Source: Longimicrobium sp. (GTDB lineage: Bacteria; Gemmatimonadota; Gemmatimonadetes; Longimicrobiales; Longimicrobiaceae). Taken from it: a DNA stretch of 37,058 bases. The stretch covers positions 1 to 37,058 of the forward strand of contig DASVQP010000065.1 in assembly GCA_036389135.1 (NCBI GenBank), written 5' to 3'. Numbering within the stretch: the first letter of the stretch is position 1; each line of letters opens with the position of its first letter. The position numbers and the translations under genes are program-made. The notes below the pieces were generated by a model. It was not told where the DNA came from. It saw nothing but the letters and a program-made list of their open reading frames with translations, and did no database searches. This document shows, piece after piece, positions 15,944 through 23,672 of this stretch.

Positions 15944-16041
15944 CACTAACGACACAAGGGTCAGGGGTGCGGGGCCGGCGCGCAAGTCATCGCGCCTGAA
16001 AGCATGCAAGGCCCCGCATCCCCTGCAGCCGATTGTTAGGC
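15944..16041 (-). other. attC-like integron recombination site A
   Basis: A 98-bp imperfect palindrome bounded by CACTAAC and GTTAGGC. The inner arms pair as CAGGGG-TGCGGGGCC with GGCCCCGCATCCCCTG, leaving one extrahelical base. The GTTRRRY core and the unequal arms are attC hallmarks. It lies 36 nt past the stop of the DUF6979-like gene, the place expected for that cassette's attC. The left core box (CACTAAC) departs from the RYYYAAC consensus at one base. Confidence 0.65.
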
Positions 16042-16076
16042 TGCATTGGTGGGTGACCAGTTCGCGATCGTTTCAC

Positions 16077-16511
16077 TTACGCGAGCGAAGCGGTCTGCGT
16101 AGCCGCCGAGGCGTCTATCCATCCCTCCGCCCACAATGCGAGCACCACGTCCAACTGCGAATTGTGCCTCTTGTTCGGGTCAGCGCAACATTTGCTCATC
16201 ACACACCGCCAGAGTGCCGCTTTGTTGCCGTGAGCCAGATCCGGCTCTGCCACCAACAACTGAGCTGCGGCAACGGCGTACGATCTATTCAGACCCCGAT
16301 CCACAGGTCTGCAGCAACTCGCGGGAACGCCGGCCAGCATGCCCTCCTGACAGAGCCCAAGGAATGCCTCGCGCGGGCAAGTCTTCTTCATGGCTGGTGG
16401 GGCGCCGGCGAATACCGCCTCCGCAACCTGCCGCCACGCGTCTTCCCCAGAGCGGTGACCAGAACGCAGCAGCTTCGCGGCCTGCACCGCCGTGTCGCCG
16501 TACTTGCCCAT
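16077..16511 (-). CDS. DUF6979-like cassette protein
   Basis: A 144-residue protein starting MGKYGDTAVQAAKLLRSG, with CPREAFLGLCQEGMLAGVP, KAALWRCVMSKC and HNSQLDVVLALWAEGWI. This pattern matches the DUF6979 family as I remember it, a group of small helical proteins frequent in integron cassettes. ATG 16511 is preceded by a near-perfect Shine-Dalgarno GGAGGTGA. A longer frame to 16781 only reads through upstream repeat and cyanophycinase-like DNA. attC-like site A follows its stop. Molecular function unknown. Confidence 0.75.
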   Translation of the reverse strand: MGKYGDTAVQAAKLLRSGHRSGEDAWRQVAEAVFAGAPPAMKKTCPREAFLGLCQEGMLAGVPASCCRPVDRGLNRSYAVAAAQLLVAEPDLAHGNKAALWRCVMSKCCADPNKRHNSQLDVVLALWAEGWIDASAATQTASLA

Positions 16512-16617
16512 CTCGTCACCTCCGTTCGCCTGACAGCTGATGCGCAGGAGTGCTCCGCACGGGACCCACGCACCGACGCAGAGCGCTCCTCTATGTGTCT
16601 CTGTGTGAGCCAACCCG

Positions 16618-16837
16618 CTACCCCGCTGCCCCGTCCCCCCGCAGTACCTCGGTGGCGGTGTTGGCGGTGCGGGCTTCGAGGAGCGTCTCCATCTCGCGCT
16701 GGCGGAGGTTGAAGGTGTAGCCGGCGCCCACGATGCCAACGCGCAGGTAGCTGAGGGGTGAGGGGGACACCCTCCATGCACGCGTCGGCGTTGTCAAGCG
16801 CACGCCGCGCCGTTCGACGAACATGTCGGTCGCCGCG
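16618..16837 (-). pseudogene. Displaced 3' fragment of cyanophycinase (copy 1)
   Basis: About 220 bp closely similar to the 3' end of the intact gene at 24829-25755. The minus strand reads LSYLRVGIVGAGYTFNL, then ETLLEARTANTATEVL and the same terminal stop codon. Small indels break the frame further upstream, at GVRL. The similarity extends past the stop: GTGTGAGCCAA precedes both this copy and the intact gene. It is a non-functional fragment in direct orientation with the parent. Confidence 0.9.
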
Positions 16838-16865
16838 ATGCACAAAGTTGAGCGCGGCCGAAGAG

Positions 16866-17960
16866 CTACGGCCTCAACAGATCCTGCAAGATGTTGTCTA
16901 GTGCAGCCTTGCGGCGGGCCTCGAGCGTCTTGCGCTCCTCGGAGTCTGCGGGAAGCTTATCGATCTGCTTCTGGAGCCGATCCGCCTCCTGCCGATAGCG
17001 AAGATCATTGTACAACTTGAACGCATCGGTGATGGCATCGATCGCCACCTCGGACCCCTCCTTCTGGCTAAGGAAGCGCGACAACATCGCGGCGCTGGCA
17101 GCGGTAGGCGTGAATTCTTTGAAACTGTCATTCTTCCCCCCATCCAACAGGTAGGCGATGTACGGCTCGTCGCCATCGTAGGGCCGCTTCGTGTCCTTGT
17201 GAATGAGTCCCTTCTGGACGTCAAACTCGAACCCTGCGGGATCGAGAGACCTGCCATGGACGATCTTGAAGCCGCTTTGAGGAACCGGTGACCCAGGAAC
17301 GTTGAAATCGAGCCGCTCCGTCACACTGAACTCTGGACGCGCATCGACCAGAGAATTCACCAGCTTCGAAAGCAGTTTGATTGCGGCACCTGCGGCGAGA
17401 ATGATCCCGCTGTAAGGGCCGAAGACCGGAATGCTGCCGGCAGAAGAAATGGCGCCCGCGATCCGGCTCACCAGCTCGTCTGGAAAGTCGTCGAAGGCCA
17501 TGTCGAAAGTGAGCGTCAGCGACTGTGCGGTGAGTGCCGGTATGTAGTACACGAGTTCCGTACCGTTTTCCGTCGCCGCCGGACCGGTGATGTGCGACTT
17601 ACGGCGTACACGCTTGGGCATCAGGTTGATTGCCCTGGGCGCTTCGTTGAAGGTCGTAAACGGATCGCGAACGGCGGAGGTAAGCAGCATGTCGTTCTTG
17701 CCGAGACGCCCGGTGTAGACGTGCCTGAGGAGGATCGTCGCCGGCAGCCCGACGCCGACGGGGGCGAAGGGCGTAACCTCGGATGCGTGCACCACTCCCG
17801 ACGAAAGCGCAATTCGTACTTGGTGATCTCCCCTCTCGCCTTCCTGGAGCCGGTCGATTTCCGCCCTGAACGCAGCGGTTTCGGGGTCGTCGCGCCCCGC
17901 GCGCTCGATAAGCTCGTCGTCGCTGACGAGAACGTTGCCAAGCACATGCGAAAGTGGCAT
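16866..17960 (-). CDS. Hypothetical protein bracketed by cyanophycinase 3' fragments
   Basis: A 364-residue protein; ATG 17960 has AGGAGG 5 nt upstream. Residues about 85-160 look beta-rich (LPATILLRHVYTGRL, LVYYIPALTAQSLTLTFDMAF). A hydrophobic Gly/Ala segment (AGSIPVFGPYSGIILAAGAA, about 193-212) could be a membrane-inserting or amphipathic region. The C-terminal about 60 residues are a charged coiled coil (YRQEADRLQKQIDKLPADSE). There is no signal peptide. It is the only gene in a 1.4-kb segment lying exactly between two cyanophycinase 3' fragments, so it looks like imported cargo. A defence or toxin role is conceivable but has no motif support. Confidence 0.7.
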   Translation of the reverse strand: MPLSHVLGNVLVSDDELIERAGRDDPETAAFRAEIDRLQEGERGDHQVRIALSSGVVHASEVTPFAPVGVGLPATILLRHVYTGRLGKNDMLLTSAVRDPFTTFNEAPRAINLMPKRVRRKSHITGPAATENGTELVYYIPALTAQSLTLTFDMAFDDFPDELVSRIAGAISSAGSIPVFGPYSGIILAAGAAIKLLSKLVNSLVDARPEFSVTERLDFNVPGSPVPQSGFKIVHGRSLDPAGFEFDVQKGLIHKDTKRPYDGDEPYIAYLLDGGKNDSFKEFTPTAASAAMLSRFLSQKEGSEVAIDAITDAFKLYNDLRYRQEADRLQKQIDKLPADSEERKTLEARRKAALDNILQDLLRP

Positions 17961-18276
17961 CGGGGCCTCCTAGGTTGAAAGGCTACTGGCAACACCGGCG
18001 GAATACCGTGCGTTGCTGCGGAGCAGGATGGGATGTGGACGCGGACACGGCAGATCGCTGACAAACACGGTTCTGCGATCCGGTCTCTTGGAAGCGCCCG
18101 TGCCGTTGAAGAATAGGTTGATACGGAATCTGGTCGCAAGCGTGAGCGCGGCCAGGGCGAGTGGAACGAGCTCCTAGATGCGCGCCGGCGCGCGTGCATG
18201 ACAACTCTCCCTGCATCTTGGGCAGTTCGAGCCAGAGCAAAGGCACCACCGGCGCATCAGCAGCCATCGCCTACGC
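17961..18276. other. Intergenic segment, no convincing gene
   Basis: Region upstream of the bracketed hypothetical gene and left of cyanophycinase fragment copy 2. A 94-codon minus-strand frame (17983-18267) has no ribosome-binding site and an unconvincing composition. It probably contains the promoter of the 364-residue gene, but no clear -35/-10 pair was identified. Confidence 0.4.
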
Positions 18277-18277
18277 G

Positions 18278-18562
18278 CTACCCCGCCGCCCCGTCCCCCC
18301 GCAGTACCTCGGTGGCGGTGTTGGCGGTGCGGGCTTCGAGGAGGGTCTCCAGCTCGCGCTCGCGGAGGTTGAAGGTGTAGCCGGCGCCGACGATGCCCAC
18401 GCGCAGGTAGCTGAGGGTGAGGGGGACGCCCTCCATGCACTCGTCGGCATTGTCGAAGCGCACGCCGCGGCCGTCCGACGAAGGTGACGGAGCCGCGGCC
18501 GACGACTTCGTACAGGTGGCGCGGATGATGATGCCGGTTTCCGCGACGATCCCAAGGCCAAG
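18278..18562 (-). pseudogene. Displaced 3' fragment of cyanophycinase (copy 2)
   Basis: About 285 bp corresponding to 24829-25113 of the intact gene. The last 60 codons, including RFDNADECMEGVPLTLSYLR, are in frame and end at the same stop. A one-base insertion upstream (GTCCGACG in place of GTCGAC) shifts the frame, and similarity ends at about 18562. It is in direct orientation with the intact gene and with copy 1, and less decayed than copy 1. Confidence 0.92.
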
Positions 18563-18768
18563 TTGAGGCGCCTACGACAAGCATCCCAGTATCTGAGCTT
18601 CGAAAACGCAACCCACTTGCAAATATTTGATCAGTCGCGAGGACGCAGCTCATCGTTAGGAAACTGTCATGCGGAGTGGACCACCGCGACCCCCACCTTC
18701 CACACGGGAGGCTGGACCACGCGTTCTTGGTGCCTCACCAACTGGCGTTCGTGCCGCCCGGAAATGCA

Positions 18769-18797
18769 CAGCCCCGGCGCGCGCGGGGCCGGGGCTG
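18769..18797 (-). terminator. Hairpin downstream of the lectin-like gene
   Basis: A perfect 10-bp stem CAGCCCCGGC / GCCGGGGCTG with a 9-nt loop, starting 25 nt past the lectin-like stop on the minus strand. No T-tract. A terminator is inferred from position. Confidence 0.5.
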
Positions 18798-18821
18798 CGA
18801 AGGTGAGAGGCGGGCTCGACC

Positions 18822-19254
18822 TTATCCCGGGTACAGCGTCCAGTTGATATTGATCACTGCGTCGTTGAAGTCACAATCCCCGCCCGACGGTGTGTCCTCG
18901 ACGCAGAGCGTGTATCCGCCGGCGTACGTCGTGGTGCCGTAAGACAGCGTATCGTACGCGGTCAGCACCTGGGGCTGCCCTTGGGACTGGGTGGTGGAAA
19001 CCACCGCGTAATAGGTGGTGCCGCTCTGGAGCTGGAACGAGGCGGTGCTCATCGCCGTCGCCGCCCCACTACTGCCACCCCCCGTTGATGGTCGCAAGTG
19101 CGGCGGTTCCCCCGGTCGCCCAGATGGCGACGGTGAGCGTGTTGTAGGATTGGGTGTAGCCCGACACAAAGCAGGTTAGGGAGTTGGAGGTGGTGACCAG
19201 GTCAGGCAGGGGAACGTTGTTGCCGGGATGTCCGACTTCCGTGCAAATCGCCAT
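18822..19254 (-). pseudogene. LecB/PA-IIL-like calcium-dependent lectin, frameshifted in a G-tract
   Basis: Two adjacent frames join into one protein of about 143 residues if a single base is removed from the six-C run at 19078-19083. The first part (from ATG 19254) ends at ATINGG; the second resumes GSSGAATAMSTASFQLQSG. The C-terminus reads CVEDTPSGGDCDFNDAVINI-NWTLYPG, closely recalling the calcium- and fucose/mannose-binding tail of LecB (DNDYNDAVVVINWPLG). The D-x-D-x-N-D ligands are present. LecB-type lectins bind fucose or mannose through two calcium ions. AGAGGAAA precedes the start. The break may be real decay, a sequencing error, or a phase-variable homopolymer. Confidence 0.65.
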
Positions 19255-19863
19255 GGTGATCGTTTCCTCTGGAAGGACGGAAGAATGAACGCTGCGGATG
19301 TTCTGACGAGCTGAATTCGTGCGAGCTCCTTTCTTTGCGGGGGAGGGGTGGACTTCGCGGCGTCAACGGGGCACGGCGGGCCACCAGCACCCATTCTGAT
19401 CTGGTCAATATGTGGCGGGGTGGTTCCGATAGTCAATGGTGTCCCGTAAGGTACTTTCGCGCCCCTGGTAGGACTTCGGCGATGACGCGGCGTCAGGAAG
19501 ACCCGACTATGCATGGTGGCACCGAATTCCAATCCCGGTCGTCGACAACGTACGTGTACGCAAACCTTCCGGAGAGACGCCCCGCGGCTGGAATCCCCCG
19601 TATCACGCCTTTATCCACCGATCCCGATCCGCGAAGCCAGCCCTCCGCGAGCTATCCGTGGCTCGGTATCGCTGCGACGGCAGGTTCGGGAGCGAAGGAC
19701 GGGAGGACAACGTCACTACATCCCTGAGGTGGCATCCAGATCAACCATTACCAATAAGGTTGTCCCGAAGGGAAGCGGCGAAACGGATAAATTGCCTGCC
19801 GACCGCCCACAGGTAGAGGACACAGAACAGCGTAGCTCCTCCGGCGAAGACTACCGCAGCTAG
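19255..19863. other. About 600 bp without a supportable gene
   Basis: Region between the lectin-like gene start and the transposase remnant. Several frames of 90-130 codons exist on both strands, but none has a ribosome-binding site, recognisable motif or plausible composition. It probably holds the lectin promoter and the scar where the transposase gene lost its 5' end. Confidence 0.45.
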
Positions 19864-20774
19864 ACAGGGATCCACCGGGCGCTCGTGGCAATGGGCATCG
19901 AGAACATCATCGTCGGCTCGGCGAACATCGAGGTGAGCCGCCGCGGCAAGCGGGCGAAAACGGACCGGCTGGATGCCGGCAAGCTGGTAGGCATGCTCCT
20001 GCGCTACCATGCGGGCGATCGGAAGGTCTGGAGCGTGGTCCGCGTGCCCACGCCGGAGGAGGAGGACCGGCGGCACCTGCATCGGGAGCTGAAGGCGGCG
20101 AAGCGGGACCGGACCCGGCTCACGAGCCGGATCAGGGGGCTGCTCTTCGGCCAGGGCATCCACCTCCTCGACCTTAAGGAGCTGCCGCAGCGCCTCGGCT
20201 CGCTCTGCATCTGGAACGGGGAGCCGCTGCCGAACTCACAGCGCGCCAGGATCGAGCGGGCATGGAACCAGGTGGAGATGATCACGCACGTGATCCGGGA
20301 GCTGGTCATCGAGCGCCGCAAGCTCCTGCGCAGCGCGGACGACCCGGGGACGGAGTGCGCGCGCAAGCTCCTGCGCCTCGGCGCCATCGGACCCGAGTCG
20401 GCCTGGCTCTTCGCGCTCGAGTTCTACTTCTGGAGGCAGTTCCGCAACCGAAGGAAGATCGGGGCACTGGCGGGCCTCACGCCCACGCCGTACGAGAGCG
20501 GTGACGACTCGCGCGAGCAGGGGATCTGCAAGGCGGAAACCGCTGGATCCGCTCGATCGCCATCGAGATCGCGTAGGGCTGGCTGCGCTATCAGCCGCAG
20601 AGCGAGCTCAGCAGATGGTATGAGCGACGATTCGGACATGGCGGCACACGGCTGCGCAAGATCGGCATCGTCGCGCTGGCGAGGAAGCTCCTCGTCGAGT
20701 TCTGGAAGTACCTGGAGACCGGCACGCCGCCGGCGGGCGCAATCCTGAAGGTGGGCACGCTCAGGGCTTCGTGA
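19864..20774 (+). pseudogene. IS110-family transposase remnant
   Basis: From about 19864 the frame reads HRALVAMGIENIIVGSANIE and KRAKTDRLDAGKLVGML, the end of the RuvC-like DEDD domain of IS110 transposases. LRLGAIGPESAWLFALEF and GALAGLTPTPYESG from the transposase_20 domain follow. The first catalytic residues and the N-terminus are missing. Near 20535 the frame shifts to GNRWIRSIAIEIA, then an in-frame TAG (20574-20576) where Trp is usual, then WLRYQPQSELSRWYERRFGH up to TGA 20774. It is therefore triply inactivated: 5' truncation, frameshift and nonsense codon. Confidence 0.88.
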
Positions 20775-21171
20775 GCAGTAGGGGCTGCACGGCAGGAGAC
20801 AGAACACCGCACGTGCGGGTGCGAGGGCCCGTGGCCGCTGCCGGGTCGGCTCGGATGGCCGACCGTTTGTTAGATGGGGTACCTCGCTCCGCGCTTCCCT
20901 GGGACTCGCTCAACGGCGACTACGCGCGTGAGGTGATCGGCCTCTGAGCCGACACGGATAGAAGGTGGACCGAGGGGTACCCGAGCCCCGGGGCCTGAGG
21001 GAAGCGCCTCGCAATGTGGCGGTGCAAAGCGGGCGGAGCGGGGCAGATACGCTGTAAACTGCCCCTGGTCTTCTACTGCTCAGCGATCGGGAGACTTGAC
21101 AGCGGTGGCCTCATAGAAGGCCGCGGAGGTCCGTGATGCCTTCGGCTACGCTGATTTACCTGAAAAGTCAG
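20775..21171. other. Non-coding stretch after the IS110 remnant
   Basis: No credible coding frame. Part of it is presumably the right end of the dead IS110-type element. GTTAGAT at about 20870 resembles an attC core box, but no matching arm or partner box was found. Confidence 0.45.
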
Positions 21172-22053
21172 TTACGGACGCATAGAGGCGCGGAGCGCAT
21201 CAAACACACGAAGGACGCTCGTCAGTGACCGGGAAAACCCATCCAAACCCGGGAAAAGCGTTGCGGCGGTGATGTTCATTCTTGACAGATCCTTCAAAGC
21301 TTCTGAGCGCATTCTACCATCAAGCACCACCTTAACGATTGGCGTACCGATCACATCGACAGGGAGAGGAGCTTTGCCATCGAAGGCAAAAGTTGTTGGA
21401 TTGTCAAGCGTCCCGCTGTGGAGACCAAGGCCGGCGAGCAGGTTCGCCTCAAAAGAGATGTGCGCTGCAACCGGGAGTACGAACAGGCCCTGCTGAACGA
21501 TCAGGCGCTGGTGTTGCTTGAACGGTTCGAAGTGAATTACGCCAGGAGCAGGACACTGATCACGAAAAGTTTTTCCTGCAGTATCAAGGCGTAAGGCATT
21601 ATTCGACAGGTAATCGCTCTGCTGTTCGATGCTGTACTGGTTGGCGACTGCTGCCTGAAGTACCTCCTGGTTTATCGCCCAGATCGCAGAGTCCGATTCT
21701 GCACCTTCCATCGCGAAAAAAGCCGCGACATAGTACGAGAGGGTAAAGTCGAGCAGGCGCGTTGGAGTTCCATAGTGCTGCATAATCGCTAGCCAATCAA
21801 TATAGCAATCCACTTCAGGAAGATCTGCCATGTAGTGATGAGCTTGGCGCTGAAACTCTCGCATCATCATCGACTCCGCTTGACGCAGCGCATCGAAAGG
21901 ATGGTTCCAGCGCACGGCAGATCGCTCCAACGAAGACTCCAGGCGCCAACCAGCGCCCGCGTGGCCACGATAGAGGTGATTCGGAAACATGTTCGCCACG
22001 AGCTTGGCAGCATGCCATGTATCGACAGACAACTCTAAGAACGAGTATGCCAC
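21172..22053 (-). CDS. FRG-domain protein
   Basis: A 293-residue protein with the FRG family pattern: HLYRGHAGAGWRLESSLERS near residue 26, the long block AIMQHYGTPTRLLDFTLSYY and VAAFFAME (about 90-113), and RLIVQQGLFVLPVA (about 183-196). FRG domains are widespread in bacterial accessory and phage-related regions; an ADP-ribosyltransferase-like fold has been proposed, and a defence or toxin role is plausible. GTG 22053 is used, with no strong Shine-Dalgarno. Base composition is visibly more A+T-rich than the flanks, consistent with transfer. It follows attC-like site C in minus-strand reading order, as the next cassette would. Confidence 0.85.
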   Translation of the reverse strand: MAYSFLELSVDTWHAAKLVANMFPNHLYRGHAGAGWRLESSLERSAVRWNHPFDALRQAESMMMREFQRQAHHYMADLPEVDCYIDWLAIMQHYGTPTRLLDFTLSYYVAAFFAMEGAESDSAIWAINQEVLQAAVANQYSIEQQSDYLSNNALRLDTAGKTFRDQCPAPGVIHFEPFKQHQRLIVQQGLFVLPVAAHISFEANLLAGLGLHSGTLDNPTTFAFDGKAPLPVDVIGTPIVKVVLDGRMRSEALKDLSRMNITAATLFPGLDGFSRSLTSVLRVFDALRASMRP

Positions 22054-22092
22054 AACAGGTTCATCGGCTAAGAGTGATTGGATGTACCAGCG

Positions 22093-22184
22093 GCCTAACG
22101 ACCAAGTTCAGGCGCGTGCGGCCTGACGATCCTTACCTCAGGAACAATGCCCGGCCGCACGTCGCCTGCAACAATTTGTTCGGC
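22093..22184 (-). other. attC-like integron recombination site C
   Basis: A 92-bp imperfect palindrome with boxes GCCTAAC and GTTCGGC. The inner arms CAGGCG-CGTGCGGCC and GGCCGCACGTCGCCTG pair with one extrahelical base. The central loop is about 24 nt. This is the best attC match in the window. It lies 28 nt downstream of the HTH gene's stop. Confidence 0.75.
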
Positions 22185-22211
22185 TGCGGGGTTCAAGCGA
22201 CGACCCCTTCC

Positions 22212-22433
22212 TCACCCGCTACGCTCCAACTGATCAGCCAGTGCCTTCAACTCACTGCCGCGCTCCCGCGCAAGGCGAGCCAGCACCTTCTGCCAGCCAG
22301 CGGGCGGGGCGCGGTAGCTTGCGGCATCAGGAGAAAGCCTCATCTGACGGATCGTTTGAGGCTGGAGGCCGAACGCCTCCGCGACCTGTGCGGCAGGTAG
22401 GCCGAGGGCGTCCGTGGCGGTCTTGAAGTCCAT
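22212..22433 (-). CDS. Small helix-turn-helix protein
   Basis: A 73-residue protein starting MDFKTATDALGLPAAQVAEA, then FGLQPQTIRQMRLSPDAASY. The ALGLPAAQVAEAFGLQPQTI stretch reads as a Cro/XRE-like helix-turn-helix, and the C-terminal helix RAPPAGWQKVLARLARERGS is basic. ATG 22433 is chosen because the longer frame (to 22577) covers the promoter region. It is divergent from the small plus-strand gene at 22624 and probably regulates the shared promoter region. attC-like site C is at its 3' end. Confidence 0.65.
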   Translation of the reverse strand: MDFKTATDALGLPAAQVAEAFGLQPQTIRQMRLSPDAASYRAPPAGWQKVLARLARERGSELKALADQLERSG

Positions 22434-22447
22434 TTGTACATACGATG

Positions 22448-22476
22448 TTGACAGGTGCCGTTGTTGTCTATATATT
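22448..22476 (+). promoter_or_regulatory. Sigma70-type promoter with repeated TTGAC/TTGTC half-sites
   Basis: TTGACA, a 17-nt spacer, then TATATT: a consensus -35 and near-consensus -10 in an AT-rich patch, oriented toward the gene at 22624. GTTGACA, GTTGTTGTC and GTTGACGG recur through 22447-22492 and could be operator half-sites for the divergently encoded HTH protein. Confidence 0.6.
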
Positions 22477-22623
22477 GTTGACGGCAGGGCGAAAAAGCAA
22501 GGCTGACCACTCCTCCGCCAAGAAGAACTGGCCAGCCTCACATACGGAACGACCCGAAGGCCGCCCGCTCTCTCCAAACGTAGCCCTGCACGGCGGCGCG
22601 GGTCAAGAGAATCGGAGGTTCAG

Positions 22624-22818
22624 ATGGCCGATGAACAAGCTGTGGAAACGCCCCTCGCCACCAACGAAGAGAACACCGGGTACCGGGTGGAGAAACGCGA
22701 GGGGACCCGATGGTGGAAGGTGCTCGACCCGGCAGGCGAACTGGTGTGCCTCACTGTATTCCGACGCGGGGCAAGAGAGGTAGCCCACCGCCTGAATGCT
22801 GCGGAGAAGCCCATGTAG
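22624..22818 (+). CDS. Small hypothetical protein
   Basis: A 64-residue protein with a strong ribosome-binding site (GGAGG, 5 nt spacing). The core YRVEKREGTRWWKVLDPAGE then LVCLTVFRRGAREVAHRL looks like a compact beta-beta-alpha domain. It is transcribed from the consensus promoter at 22448-22476 and diverges from the small HTH gene. Its 3' end is 65 nt from attC-like site D. No family recognised. Confidence 0.65.
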   Translation: MADEQAVETPLATNEENTGYRVEKREGTRWWKVLDPAGELVCLTVFRRGAREVAHRLNAAEKPM

Positions 22819-22882
22819 CCGGACAAGCTCGGCAGCCGCGGGTGGGACGGCCTGCGGCTGCACGATGGGCCGGCTCCACGCC

Positions 22883-22968
22883 GCCGAACGACCTAACTCG
22901 ACCGCGTGCGGCCTACGCCAGCCGTTGGAGTGCGCCTGGCCGCAATCGCCTGCAAGCGCTTATTCGGC
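22883..22968 (-). other. attC-like integron recombination site D (degenerate)
   Basis: An 86-bp imperfect palindrome. GCCGAAC (followed by ACCTAAC) faces ATTCGGC. The inner arms GCGTGCGGCC and GGCCGCAATCGC pair imperfectly. The core reads ATT rather than GTT, so recombination competence is doubtful. It lies directly past the stop of the NADAR-type gene (22977). Confidence 0.6.
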
Positions 22969-22976
22969 GGCGCTCG

Positions 22977-23672
22977 TTACACGGCGAGAGAGTGTTGCGC
23001 AGGCAGTTGACCCGGAGCTGTCTGGTCTAGCCCAGCGAGCCTACTGGCGAAGCGGGCAAACGACTTCGCAAAAACATTCAATTCGCCCGTGGTGGTTAAG
23101 CTTACAGCAGCAGCACAAGCCCGTGCCTGGCAGTTGAGCGACTTGGCCGGATTGAACTCGATGTCTGTGAAGCCATCGTATTCCATTATTCGCGACAGCA
23201 GGTCCTTCTTGCGCACAAACGCGCGTAGAAACAGCCAGTCGTAGAACGCAGTGGGTGGGGATAGCGGGAAATGAAGACCACCAAATTCAAAGCCGATCAA
23301 TGCGCCAGATTGCTTCAATCGCAGATCCATCTTCGCCTCGCGCGGAGACACCGAGAAGAGGTCCACGTAAGGACCCCCCTCCTCGAATACTTTACTACCC
23401 TGGTATGCTACTTCGATTGGTGCAGTCCAACCTGGGCCAACGCCAACATGTAAATTGAAAGCCGACAGATCACAGCCAATGTCCTCCTCTGACTTAGTCG
23501 AAACCTCCAGTAAGTGTCCAATCCCAGCGGAGCGAGCAGCCGAATGCAAGGCGGCAACGTTCTTCCGCTTCTGGGAAATGGAGAATCCAGCATTCCACCG
23601 AAACGGCACCGAGCGCTCAACTACGAGCGGAAACGCTTGCCGGGTCGGCACAAAAACGGGGCGATTAGTCAT
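22977..23672 (-). CDS. NADAR-type antitoxin of a DarT-like module
   Basis: A 231-residue protein starting MTNRPVFVPTRQAFPLVVER. It contains FRWNAGFSISQKRKNVAALH, EVSTKSEEDIGCDLSAFNL, VAYQGSKVFEEGGPYVDLF and TDIEFNPAKSLNCQARACAA. This matches, from memory, the DarT1-associated NADAR antitoxin group (DUF6977). NADAR proteins are ADP-ribosyl glycohydrolases that remove ADP-ribose from guanine bases, so this would reverse the neighbouring toxin's damage. Its start overlaps the toxin's 3' end by 8 nt, ensuring co-expression. attC-like site D follows. Residue-level catalytic evidence was not checked. Confidence 0.75.
   Translation of the reverse strand: MTNRPVFVPTRQAFPLVVERSVPFRWNAGFSISQKRKNVAALHSAARSAGIGHLLEVSTKSEEDIGCDLSAFNLHVGVGPGWTAPIEVAYQGSKVFEEGGPYVDLFSVSPREAKMDLRLKQSGALIGFEFGGLHFPLSPPTAFYDWLFLRAFVRKKDLLSRIMEYDGFTDIEFNPAKSLNCQARACAAAVSLTTTGELNVFAKSFARFASRLAGLDQTAPGQLPAQHSLAV

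Noticed and set aside
20868-20876. GTTAGAT as a fourth attC core
   Set aside because: No complementary RYYYAAC box with pairing arms was found upstream at a suitable distance.
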